A stretch of 64,000 nucleotides of DNA from Methanothrix sp. (GTDB lineage Archaea; Halobacteriota; Methanosarcinia; Methanotrichales; Methanotrichaceae). A program made the position numbers and the translations under genes. The stretch is from positions 1 through 64,000 of the forward strand of contig NZ_JANIHG010000006.1 in assembly GCF_024518575.1 (NCBI RefSeq), given 5' to 3'. Each line of letters opens with the position of its first letter. Within the stretch, counting starts at the first letter, position 1. Positions 56,830 to 64,000 of this stretch are shown in pieces. Under the pieces are notes generated by a model. It made no database searches. It was not told the DNA's origin and was given only the letters and a program-made list of their open reading frames with translations.

Positions 56830-59220
56830 ATGGCAGAGATAGATGTCGATGTAACAGAGGAGATGAAGTCCTCCTACATAGATTACGCGATGAGCGTGAT
56901 CGTCGGGCGGGCTCTTCCAGATGTCAGGGACGGCCTGAAGCCTGTTCACAGGCGCATCCTCTACGCCATGTATGAGCAGGGCGTGACATTCGACCAGCCG
57001 TACAAGAAGTCTGCCCGCATCGTCGGCGATGTTATGGGTAAGTATCACCCGCATGGCGACGCAGCGATCTACGAGACCATGGTCAGGATGGCCCAGGACT
57101 TCTCGATGCGCTACACACTGATCGATGGCCAGGGAAACTTCGGCTCGGTCGATGGGGATCCGCCTGCTGCGATGCGATACACAGAGGTCCGGTTATCGAA
57201 GATCGCGGGCGAGATGCTCGCGGATATCGAGAAGAACACCGTGGATTTCGTGCCGAACTACGACGGCTCTATGAAGGAGCCGACGGTGCTGCCCTCAAGG
57301 CTTCCCAACCTGCTCGTAAACGGATCCACAGGCATCGCTGTTGGAATGGCGACGAACATACCGCCCCACAACCTCAGGGAGGTCGTGTACGCGCTTATCC
57401 ATCTGATCGAGAACCCCGAAGCCTCTGTGGCGGATCTCATGAACTTCATCCAGGGCCCGGATTTTCCCACCGGAGGATACATAGTGGGAAAAAGCGGCAT
57501 AGAGAGCGCCTATGCCACAGGCAGAGGCACTATAACAATAAGGGCAAGATCCGAGATTGAGGAGGGGCGCAGGGGCTCTAGGATAGTATTCACAGAGCTC
57601 CCCTATCAGGTCAACAAGGCCAAGGTCGTGGAGGACATCGCGGAGCTCGTCAAGACCGGAAGGGTGGATGGGATCTCGGAGATCCGGGATGAGTCTGATC
57701 GGGAGGGGATAAGGCTGGTAGTGGAGCTGAAGCAGGGCGTGAATCCCCAGGTTGTGCTCAATCAGCTCCACAAGCACACACAGCTAGAGACAACATACGG
57801 CATAATCAACCTCGTACTCGTCGACGGCCAGCCCAGGACCCTGACGCTCAAGGAGACCCTGGAGCACTACATCAACTACAGGGCTGAGGTGATCGAGAGG
57901 AGGACCCGCTTCGAGCTCGACCAGGCTGAGAAAAGAGCTCACATACTCGCGGGAATTCTGATCGCCCTCAGGAACATAGATGATGTCATAGCCCTGATCA
58001 GGGGCTCGCCATCGCCCTCAGAGGCCAGGGATCTGCTCATGGAGCGGTTCGGGCTCAGCGAGGAGCAGGCAAGGGCGATTCTGGATATGAGGCTGCAGCG
58101 GTTGACGGGTCTGGAGCAGGAGAAGATCGCATCCGAGGCCAGAGAGCTGGAAGCCACGATCGCAAAACTGAAGGGGATACTCGCGAGCAGGGCTGAGGTC
58201 CTTGATATAATTAAGAATGAGCTGAGGGAGCTCGCTGAGAGCTACGGCGATGAAAGAAGAACAGAGATTGTGGAGTCTGTGGAGTCTGTGAGGCCAGAGG
58301 ACCTCATCCAGGAGGAGGAGGTCGCTGTGATAATAACAAAGAACGGCTACATCAAACGCCAGCCGCTCTCTGTGTACAGAATGCAGAGGCGAGGGGGTAA
58401 GGGCAGCATCGGGGCCGAGACGAAGAGCGAGGATTTCGTCACGGACATATTCACAGCATCGACGCTGGATTACCTCCTGATCTTCACAGACAAGGGCAAG
58501 GCGCACTGGCTCAGGGTCTATGAGATACCTATGGCCTCAAAGGTAGCCAGAGGCAGATCGATAGCTAGCCTGCTGCAGCTCGAGGAGAACGAGAGGATCA
58601 CCGAGGCGATACCTGTCGAGAGCTTCAATAGAGATGGTTACATTGTGCTCGCCACACGCATGGGCAGCATCGTGAAGACCCCGATAAGGGCTTTCAGCAA
58701 TCCGAGAAGGGGCGGGATCAAGGCCGTCAACCTACGCGGCGACTCTCTTGTGGCCGCCAGGCTCACAGACGGCTCGAGGGAGCTTATCGTCGCCACAAAG
58801 AAAGGAAAGGCGATAAGGTTCCACGAGAGCGATGTGAGATCGAGCGGGAGGGGCTCGATGGGTGTGAAGGCGATAAACCTCTCCGAAGGGGATGAGCTGA
58901 TCTCCATGGATGTGGTAAAAGAGGGGGAGACGCTCTTCACCATAACCACACAGGGATACGGAAAGAGGACGGACCTGAGCGAGTATCCGCTACAGAGGCG
59001 CGGCGGCAAGGGGGTCAAGAACATAGATACGCGAAGAGGAGATGCGGTGGCCGCGATAACCGTATCAGACGACGATGGTCTCCTGATAACCACAAAGGAG
59101 GGCGTGATGATCCGGATCGCCGCGTCCGATGTGAGGGTACAGGGCAGGGCAACACAGGGCGTGAAGATAATGGATGTGAAGCCCGAGGACGAGATATCGG
59201 ATGTGGCAAGGGTCGATTAG
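56830..59220 (+). CDS. gyrA: DNA gyrase subunit A
   Basis: A 796-residue breakage-reunion subunit. The catalytic tyrosine is in [11 protein letters not shown], and the C-terminal beta-pinwheel carries the GyrA box QRRGGKG (in [10 protein letters not shown]) needed for negative supercoiling, with a second QRRGGKG near the end. Four bases after gyrB, so the two are made as an operon. Confidence 0.95.
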   Translation: MAEIDVDVTEEMKSSYIDYAMSVIVGRALPDVRDGLKPVHRRILYAMYEQGVTFDQPYKKSARIVGDVMGKYHPHGDAAIYETMVRMAQDFSMRYTLIDGQGNFGSVDGDPPAAMRYTEVRLSKIAGEMLADIEKNTVDFVPNYDGSMKEPTVLPSRLPNLLVNGSTGIAVGMATNIPPHNLREVVYALIHLIENPEASVADLMNFIQGPDFPTGGYIVGKSGIESAYATGRGTITIRARSEIEEGRRGSRIVFTELPYQVNKAKVVEDIAELVKTGRVDGISEIRDESDREGIRLVVELKQGVNPQVVLNQLHKHTQLETTYGIINLVLVDGQPRTLTLKETLEHYINYRAEVIERRTRFELDQAEKRAHILAGILIALRNIDDVIALIRGSPSPSEARDLLMERFGLSEEQARAILDMRLQRLTGLEQEKIASEARELEATIAKLKGILASRAEVLDIIKNELRELAESYGDERRTEIVESVESVRPEDLIQEEEVAVIITKNGYIKRQPLSVYRMQRRGGKGSIGAETKSEDFVTDIFTASTLDYLLIFTDKGKAHWLRVYEIPMASKVARGRSIASLLQLEENERITEAIPVESFNRDGYIVLATRMGSIVKTPIRAFSNPRRGGIKAVNLRGDSLVAARLTDGSRELIVATKKGKAIRFHESDVRSSGRGSMGVKAINLSEGDELISMDVVKEGETLFTITTQGYGKRTDLSEYPLQRRGGKGVKNIDTRRGDAVAAITVSDDDGLLITTKEGVMIRIAASDVRVQGRATQGVKIMDVKPEDEISDVARVD

Positions 59221-59248
59221 AGGCTGTGTGAATCGCTGATAGAGAATA

Positions 59249-59256
59249 GCGGTGTG
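59249..59256. repeat. Target-site duplication, left copy
   Basis: GCGGTGTG, identical to 59373-59380 on the other side of the MITE. Confidence 0.9.
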
Positions 59257-59372
59257 TGCTGTGTTGAATAGTTAAGAGCTCTAAGGTCGATAGCTATTGA
59301 TTTTTACTAGGATTGCAATTCGTATGAATCCAGAATCTGCTATCGGATTCTCAAACATTATTCAACACAGCA
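59257..59372. mobile_element. MITE copy 2 (116 bp)
   Basis: Same element as 16795-16911, about 92% identical (8 substitutions and one indel by my count). Terminal repeats TGCTGTGTTGAATA and complement, 15 of 16 matching; perfect 8-bp target duplication GCGGTGTG. It is inserted 36 bases after gyrA. From 59381 to 59600 no gene is visible. Confidence 0.92.
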
Positions 59373-59380
59373 GCGGTGTG
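59373..59380. repeat. Target-site duplication, right copy
   Basis: GCGGTGTG, duplicate of 59249-59256. Confidence 0.9.
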
Positions 59381-59628
59381 CAGATCCGGCCCTCAGGACT
59401 GAGAGAGAGTCGCATCTGCACTCCATCGCTGGACTCACAGAATTCGCCAGAGATATGGGCAGGCGGTTCAGGGGCTCCGCGATGGTCGGCTATCAAAATA
59501 ATGATTAATAATTACAGATTCTCCTTAACATGTTAAACGGTCTGCGAATAACTTATCAATCATGTCAAAAGGTTTAAGTTCTAGTGGATCGTAGGGTGTA
59601 CAGCTCTGTCTCTCAGGAGGTGACATCG

Positions 59629-59736
59629 ATGAGCATCATGGATCATGTGCTTGTTGTGGTGATATTCGGAGTCCTGGTCGTTGCGCTGCCATGGCTATCG
59701 AACAAGTGGTCCGACAGCAGGTCGGGCGTTAGGTAG
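59629..59736 (+). CDS. Tiny membrane protein (35 residues)
   Basis: ATG preceded by AGGAGGTGAC at good spacing. The product opens MSIMDHVLVVVIFGVLVVAL and ends in a polar PWLSNKWSDSRSGVR tail: one membrane helix with a basic tail. A GC-rich hairpin follows. Too short for family assignment, but the ribosome-binding site, topology and terminator together suggest a real gene. Confidence 0.55.
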   Translation: MSIMDHVLVVVIFGVLVVALPWLSNKWSDSRSGVR

Positions 59737-59759
59737 GTCTTTTCACACAGGGCTAATCC

Positions 59760-59777
59760 CGCGGGGAACAGCCCGCG
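59760..59777 (+). terminator. Hairpin after the 35-residue gene
   Basis: CGCGGG (59760-59765) pairs with CCCGCG (59772-59777) across a 6-base loop and is followed by TCTGTATTTATAT. Confidence 0.5.
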
Positions 59778-59823
59778 TCTGTATTTATATGAAATCATGC
59801 AGAAGGCCCCCCTTGGAAGGAGG

Positions 59824-60066
59824 TCACCGCATTTTGCATCTTTTTCCGTAATGCGGGCACTTCGTGTTTGTGCATGCATCCCTTGCTGCCTCTGTCAGCT
59901 CCATGAGCAGCATCTCCAGCCTGCCCTCCAGCTCAGGCGGCACATCCTCACGCACTGCGAGAACCTCCACCCTGTGGAGCAGAGAGTGTGCGGTCACGCT
60001 GCTCTCAGAGGACCTTGCCATCTCCTCGAGCTCGTTCAGTACCTCAATCCACTCATCATATCTCAT
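59824..60066 (-). CDS. Small helical protein with C-terminal cysteines
   Basis: An 80-residue protein: several helices (YDEWIEVLNELEEMARSSE, then PPELEGRLEMLLMELTEAAR) and a cysteine-rich tail (CTNTKCPHYGKRCKM) that could bind a metal. I do not recognise the family. It overlaps the end of the marker 12 gene by 11 bases; a start at 60093 is possible. Coupled to marker 12, it may belong to the same process. Confidence 0.6.
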   Translation of the reverse strand: MRYDEWIEVLNELEEMARSSESSVTAHSLLHRVEVLAVREDVPPELEGRLEMLLMELTEAARDACTNTKCPHYGKRCKMR

Positions 60067-60997
60067 GGTTTCTGAAAACACGTTCATCGACATCTATCCC
60101 CATGATGGATCTCATCCCCCCGGATATATCCTCTGCTATCCAGGCGCAGCCGGTGGCCGAAGCAAATGATGGCAGTGGATTGACATCAACGCCCAGAAGC
60201 TCAGAGACACGTCCAGCGATGCGCGCGGCAGGATCTCCTGCAATAAACATATCTGGAGATCCAGCGCCGAGGTCTCTGAGAAGAACAGACATCGCGCTCA
60301 TCTCCATCGCTGCGAACAGGGCCAGGGTCTCCAGCGCGAGCTCGTCACGCTCATCCGGGATATTCATCCTTCTGAGGATGCCGCCATGCGAGAATGCCTC
60401 GTTCGCCGTCATCATTCCATCATCAACAGCTCGTATCGCATCTACATCCAGAGGCCCCTGAAGCAGGCCAGGGGCGAATATCGGCGCATCTATCGCGCCG
60501 GCAATCCTCCCATCGTTTATGCCGATCGTGACGGTGTTGGAGCTAGCATCGGCTATCACAGCATTCTCCACACCTCTGCGCACCACATAGTACCCAAGGC
60601 CGACCTTCTCAGGGCTTGCTCCATGTGAAAAGACCTTCATTCTGACGTCGATTTTGGAGCCCCTGTGCACACCGGGGAGCAGGACAACGGGCCAGCCTGA
60701 GATCATCATGGCCTCGTAGACCCTGGTGCCGCCACCGACCTCGATCCCGGCGCCGCTGAGCCTTGCGAGCCCCCTGTTCTCAGCATCCTGGATTCTGGTT
60801 ATGCGCGTTATGCCGTCGCCCATCGAGTAGCATAGCGCCACAAGATCGAACGATCCAGCATGAAAATGATCCTTTATCCTCTCCAGTATCCCCTCCGGCT
60901 TAAGCGATCCGGCCTCAGATCTGGGTATTGCGATGCCATCACCATGATGGTTCGCAAACCTTATCGCTCTCGTCCCGTGATCGACGCCTATGAACAT
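60056..60997 (-). CDS. Methanogenesis marker protein 12
   Basis: A 313-residue sugar-kinase/Hsp70-like (ASKHA) protein with FIGVDHGTRAIRFA at the start and an adenosine-type region near the end (SPDMFIAGDPAARIAG). The family is restricted to methanogens; function unknown. ATG at 60997 chosen; upstream in-frame start at 61078 adds unlike residues. Confidence 0.8.
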   Translation of the reverse strand: MFIGVDHGTRAIRFANHHGDGIAIPRSEAGSLKPEGILERIKDHFHAGSFDLVALCYSMGDGITRITRIQDAENRGLARLSGAGIEVGGGTRVYEAMMISGWPVVLLPGVHRGSKIDVRMKVFSHGASPEKVGLGYYVVRRGVENAVIADASSNTVTIGINDGRIAGAIDAPIFAPGLLQGPLDVDAIRAVDDGMMTANEAFSHGGILRRMNIPDERDELALETLALFAAMEMSAMSVLLRDLGAGSPDMFIAGDPAARIAGRVSELLGVDVNPLPSFASATGCAWIAEDISGGMRSIMGIDVDERVFRNHEI

Positions 60998-61082
60998 GTG
61001 CTTCCCTGCTTTTCTCCTGCCGAGCACCTCAGCCCTGAGTTGGATCTTGACTTGCGCTCCCAGGAAACTCGGAACCAACCAC

Positions 61083-61979
61083 CTACTTGCCCCCTCCTGC
61101 GAGCTTCACTATCTCCTTCGCTAGCCTTACGCTCTCATCAATGCTGTCGATGCGTGTGTCAGTGCGGATGCATCTTCCTGGATAGCTGCTGCTCCTCGAT
61201 ACCATGAAATGATCAACCCCTCCAAGAATCGAGATGACGCCTTCATCACTCGGCTCGATCCCCACTGCCCTCATGAACCTGGCCGCAGGCCCGCTGAACG
61301 GTCTGTCGCCATCTAGAGGGCTCACCGCCACTGTCGTCTTCTCCGCAATCAAGTCCCTCACCCCCTTCAGCGAGAGGATCGGGCCGATGCTCGTCACCGG
61401 GTTGCTGGGTCCGATTACGACTGTATCCTCTTTTCGAAGTGCTTCAAGAAATCCACTGCTGGGTCTCGCATCATCGATCCCCTCAAAGCGGATCCCCAGG
61501 ACCTCAGGCTCCCCCCGCCTCTCGACCCAGAACTCCTGGAAGTGCATGTCGCCCAGTGGCGTCTTGATGATCGTGGATACGCTGTCATCGCTCATCGGGA
61601 ATATCCTGGACCTGATCCCCAGCGCTTCTCTCATCATCTCAGTGGCGTCGCTGAGCGTTCCCCCTCTGCGAATGAGATCGGATCTGAGTATATGAAATGC
61701 CCGGTCGGCATCGCCTATTGCGAGCCTCTCCCTAACCCCCAGCCCGCTCAGCCGGGTGTGGGTGATGAAGCTGTCCCCCCTGATGCCCCACCACCTCTCT
61801 TCATCGATCAACCCCGCGAGGGTGTAGATGACAGTATCCAGGTCGGGGGAGACAAGGTTTCCGGAGACCCAGATGTCCTCGGCTGTGTTGACAACAACTG
61901 TGATCTCCTCTGGATCCAGAACCCTTGCAAGGCCGCGAAGCAGCTTCGGTGTGCCGGTGCCGCCACTGAGTATCAGCAT
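61083..61979 (-). CDS. cofD: 2-phospho-L-lactate transferase (CofD)
   Basis: A 298-residue enzyme making dehydro/coenzyme F420-0 from Fo and lactyl-PP-guanosine (or enolpyruvyl). MLILSGGTGTPKLLRGL, VNTAEDIWVSGNLVSPDLDT and GPSNPVTSIGPIL are hallmark blocks. ATG at 61979 follows the ZPR1-like stop; GTG at 61985 is also possible. Confidence 0.95.
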   Translation of the reverse strand: MLILSGGTGTPKLLRGLARVLDPEEITVVVNTAEDIWVSGNLVSPDLDTVIYTLAGLIDEERWWGIRGDSFITHTRLSGLGVRERLAIGDADRAFHILRSDLIRRGGTLSDATEMMREALGIRSRIFPMSDDSVSTIIKTPLGDMHFQEFWVERRGEPEVLGIRFEGIDDARPSSGFLEALRKEDTVVIGPSNPVTSIGPILSLKGVRDLIAEKTTVAVSPLDGDRPFSGPAARFMRAVGIEPSDEGVISILGGVDHFMVSRSSSYPGRCIRTDTRIDSIDESVRLAKEIVKLAGGGK

Positions 61980-61981
61980 GC

Positions 61982-62557
61982 TCACTCGGAGAGATCAAGG
62001 ACTATCATGCCCGTCTTCAGAGTGCTGGCCTCCTCTATCGAGAGAGGTGTTGCCACAACGCGATCCGATATTATGGCGCTGTTTCCGAAAGGATCCTCCA
62101 GGATCACCGTGAGGCTGAACTCACCCCTGAGCGCCATCTCTATCTTAGAGAGAATCTCCTCGCCCTTTGCGGTCCTCTCGGTATCCATGGCCTGTCTCGC
62201 CGCGTTCGTTGCGAACTCGACTATGCCCTTAACCCTGACAAGAACGCCCTCGATGTTTGTTATGTAAGCCTCAGATGCGTATCCTGGCTCTATATCCACT
62301 CCGATCTCAGGTATGTGGATCGTGCCGCTGGAGGATCTGAGAACCCGGGCGTTCAGGTCCTCGAGCTCTCTGATGACAAGAGTGTGCCTGCACGGCTCAC
62401 GCTGGCTCAGGAGCATCGTATCGCTGTGCCTGAAGCCGCACTCGCAGACCCCTGCTATGATCAGAGCGTCCCCGAAGTATGGCAGCTCTATCGTCTCCCA
62501 GTTGAACTCCATCGGCGCCCCGCACATGGGGCAGCTAGCCTTCGTCTTGAGCTTCAA
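61982..62557 (-). CDS. ZPR1-type zinc-finger protein
   Basis: A 191-residue protein with a CPMCG...CECG zinc finger near the N-terminus (SCPMCGAPMEFNWETIELPYF, then GVCECGFRHSD) and a beta-helix-like region after it, as in archaeal single-domain ZPR1 proteins. The eukaryotic ZPR1 assists EF-1A folding; the archaeal function is not proved. Overlaps sepF and cofD ends by 4 bases or so. Confidence 0.87.
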   Translation of the reverse strand: MKLKTKASCPMCGAPMEFNWETIELPYFGDALIIAGVCECGFRHSDTMLLSQREPCRHTLVIRELEDLNARVLRSSSGTIHIPEIGVDIEPGYASEAYITNIEGVLVRVKGIVEFATNAARQAMDTERTAKGEEILSKIEMALRGEFSLTVILEDPFGNSAIISDRVVATPLSIEEASTLKTGMIVLDLSE

Positions 62558-62913
62558 TCTCTTCCTCCCACAACCTTCTCCCTGTCGATCCTTATGCCGC
62601 TCGGAACTATGACGACCAGGTCGTCTCCGACTCCGGCTATATCTCCAGCCATATCCTCGACGATCTTCCTCAGCTCGCCTATCGCCCTGTCGAGAGATGC
62701 CTTGTCCCTCTTCATGGGCGCTATATCAATCAGCAGTATGTTGCGGGATCGTATCTCCTGCTTTATCTCCGGCAACACATCGAGAGACGTGAGCTCGGCC
62801 ACTCTGAGATACGCCCTGGGCCCCTCCGGCTCATCCTCGAACTGGCCCAGGTCCACCTCCACATACTCATCTGTGGCAGGCCTGCCCATCAGTCTTTCAA
62901 GGAACTTCACCAT
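62554..62913 (-). CDS. sepF: SepF-like cell-division protein
   Basis: A 119-residue protein: a short amphipathic N-terminal helix (MVKFLERLMGR) for membrane binding and a DUF552 fold (YLRVAELTSLDVLPEIKQEI, then AGVGDDLVVIVPSGIRID). In archaea SepF anchors FtsZ to the membrane. Stop overlaps the ZPR1 start (ATGA). Confidence 0.88.
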   Translation of the reverse strand: MVKFLERLMGRPATDEYVEVDLGQFEDEPEGPRAYLRVAELTSLDVLPEIKQEIRSRNILLIDIAPMKRDKASLDRAIGELRKIVEDMAGDIAGVGDDLVVIVPSGIRIDREKVVGGRD

Positions 62914-62949
62914 CTCAAACCCTCAAGGATGTGATGATTATTATTATAT

Positions 62950-63141
62950 TTAGATCTGCTGGCGTGCACCCACCAGCTTTAGCCCGATCAGCGACATCAT
63001 AATTATGTAAAGGGCCACAGCCCCGACGAAACCGGTGGGTCTGAGATTCTCAGGGAGCACAAGCTGTATCGCAAGCAACATAACTATCAGTGCCAGAACC
63101 ATGCCGGTGCTTGTTATTATCTCCAGCTGCTTTCTATCCAT
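62950..63141 (-). CDS. Small two-span membrane protein
   Basis: A 63-residue protein with two hydrophobic helices (TGMVLALIVMLLAIQLVLP and VGAVALYIIMMSLIGL) joined by a short NLRPTG loop. No family recognised. Its promoter, ACAATATCTTT, lies about 25-30 bases upstream. It precedes sepF by 36 bases and might be co-transcribed. Confidence 0.65.
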   Translation of the reverse strand: MDRKQLEIITSTGMVLALIVMLLAIQLVLPENLRPTGFVGAVALYIIMMSLIGLKLVGARQQI

Positions 63142-63159
63142 GATGAGATCTCAAGATGA

Positions 63160-63640
63160 TCTCAAAGATATTGTTTGCGGGCGCTCAGGGATATAGCTGC
63201 AGGAACGACGGAAACCCCCACATGCGACAGCAGAGGCGTGCCAAAGGATGAAACCCCAGAACCCGTCTAGGAACCGCTTCCGCTCTAATCCACCCCATAC
63301 CCACAGTATTGCTGCCTCTTCCATGTGACCTGGCGAGCAGATGAGTGCGTTCAGCAATATGCCTGCATGAGTCTCTTGCGGATCTGCAGAGGCGGAAGCT
63401 GGATTCCTTTCAGGCAGTCGCACATGATTGTGTTGCCAAGCCTGTGGCCCATCCATGAGCAGCCGGACACTGCTCTGCACGCCCTCAGAATCGCTTACCG
63501 GATGACCCCCTTGCACCATCATGTGCGTCCATCGGCTGGAACTGAGGTTTTGCTGTGTACAATATTGCGTTTGCTTATCCATCACAACATGAGCCAGATC
63601 GCATTGTACAAAAACATGGAGAGAGGCATGATCAAAAATT
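63160..63640. other. About 480 bases with no recognised gene
   Basis: Frames are open on both strands (minus 63151-63666 and plus 63325-63642), but both read as low-complexity, His/Cys/Trp-rich text with no family resemblance, no good start and no ribosome-binding site. I looked for RNase P RNA and SRP RNA signatures and did not find them. It may be a decayed insertion or a non-coding RNA. Confidence 0.4.
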
Positions 63641-63644
63641 AGAA

Positions 63645-63659
63645 GGGCCTGAAAGGCCC
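63645..63659 (-). terminator. Terminator of the secD transcript
   Basis: GGGCCT and AGGCCC form a 6-bp stem with a 3-base loop just after the secD stop; on the minus strand TTCTAATTTTTG follows, the T-run of an intrinsic terminator. Confidence 0.7.
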
Positions 63660-63662
63660 AGT

Positions 63663-64000
63663 TCATACGGCCTCACCCAGGATGTAGCCGATTATCCTGC
63701 CGTATGCAGGCCTTGCGATGCCCACACCTATCAGAACGCCGATTATGGTGATCAGGGCGAAGCCCATCAGCGCGCCGAAGCCCATCCAGAGGAGCGGGAT
63801 CATCGCGGCAATGGTGGTTGCAGCCGCTCCCAGGATGATGTAGAACGCCCTGGAGAGCCTCGAGAGGTATATCTTGCCTGTGAGCAGAACGCCCTTCGCC
63901 TCCTGCTCGTTCCTCTCTGTGATCCTCTCTCCATGGAGGAGCTCATCTGTTATTATGAATAGGTGATCAACACCAGTGCCTATCACCATTATTATACCAG
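63663..64000 (-). CDS. secD: Protein-export membrane protein SecD, C-terminal part (cut by the window)
   Basis: The last 112 or so residues of SecD, still open at the window edge. The RND-type membrane region GTGVDHLFIITDELLHGE, then YIILGAAATTIAAMIPLLWMG and TIIGVLIGVGIARPAYGRI, matches SecD. It works with SecF (presumably upstream, outside) to drive late steps of protein export; Sec61-beta is also in the window. Confidence 0.88.
   Translation of the reverse strand, partial: GIIMVIGTGVDHLFIITDELLHGERITERNEQEAKGVLLTGKIYLSRLSRAFYIILGAAATTIAAMIPLLWMGFGALMGFALITIIGVLIGVGIARPAYGRIIGYILGEAV

Noticed and set aside
63160-63640. RNase P RNA or SRP RNA in the gap before secD
   Set aside because: I found neither the GAGGAAA-type RNase P core nor a GGAAGG-type SRP helix 8.

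Overview
The window is a stretch of archaeal chromosome from an aceticlastic-type methanogen. It most resembles Methanothrix (Methanosaeta), probably a thermophilic species; this assignment is inferred from gene content and no database was searched. The evidence is a complete mtrEDCBAFGH operon (Na+-translocating methyl-H4MPT:CoM methyltransferase), methanogenesis marker genes 12 and 14, cofD (coenzyme F420), mfnA and an mfnD-like gene (methanofuran), CooC and CooT (nickel handling for CO dehydrogenase), an archaeal exosome/RNase P/proteasome superoperon, archaeal TATA boxes with leaderless genes, and bacterial-type gyrase. There is no CRISPR array, no rRNA and no intact transposase.

Layout. 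0-10.7 kb: TRAM protein, HTH regulator, fen1-dph2, ppsA-mfnA, a LysE exporter, SpoIIM-like protein, proS and an MfnD-like ATP-grasp ligase. 10.7-18.3 kb is the accessory part: Sec61-beta, secreted proteins of unknown function (11.2-13.4, 14.9, 17.3 and 17.8 kb), a cysteine desulfurase, a TTG-started double-HTH protein, two copies of an IS200/IS605-end-like hairpin repeat, and a MITE. 18.4-25.4 kb: PolX, B12-dependent ribonucleotide reductase divergent from cooC, chorismate mutase with archaeal shikimate kinase, cooT and tRNA-Arg. 25.4-32.3 kb: one long minus-strand operon reading rpl15e, COG1325, rpp30, pop5, psmA, SBDS, rrp4, rrp41, rrp42, rpl37ae, rpoP, pcc1, pfdB. 32.4-38.3 kb: PriL-like Fe-S protein with marker 14, a radical SAM protein, archease-rtcB, and a SPOUT methyltransferase. 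38.4-42.2 kb: a giant TPR protein. 43-48 kb: the mtr operon. 48.3-51.1 kb: an unlisted 50-residue membrane protein, carS, a nitroreductase and a COG2403 GTPase. 51.3-54.8 kb: intron-containing tRNA-Gly, then a regulator with HMG-CoA synthase, thiolase and a DUF35 protein (mevalonate entry). 54.9-59.2 kb: gyrB-gyrA. 59.2-64 kb: second MITE copy, a 35-residue membrane protein, marker 12, cofD, ZPR1-like, sepF and the 3' end of secD.

The observations I rate highest are: (a) cooC and nrdJ, a divergent pair in which neither gene has an ATG, GTG or TTG upstream of its conserved N-terminus, yet each has a TATA box placed for a leaderless start at AUA or CUG; (b) two tnpB-less IS605-end repeats with conserved serial hairpins, one abutting the sec61-beta promoter; (c) a ~117-bp MITE with 15-16-bp terminal repeats and 8-bp target duplications in two places; (d) tiny membrane proteins with strong ribosome-binding sites, one just upstream of the mtr promoter; and (e) a stand-alone protein resembling the Fe-S domain of the primase large subunit, overlapping marker gene 14.
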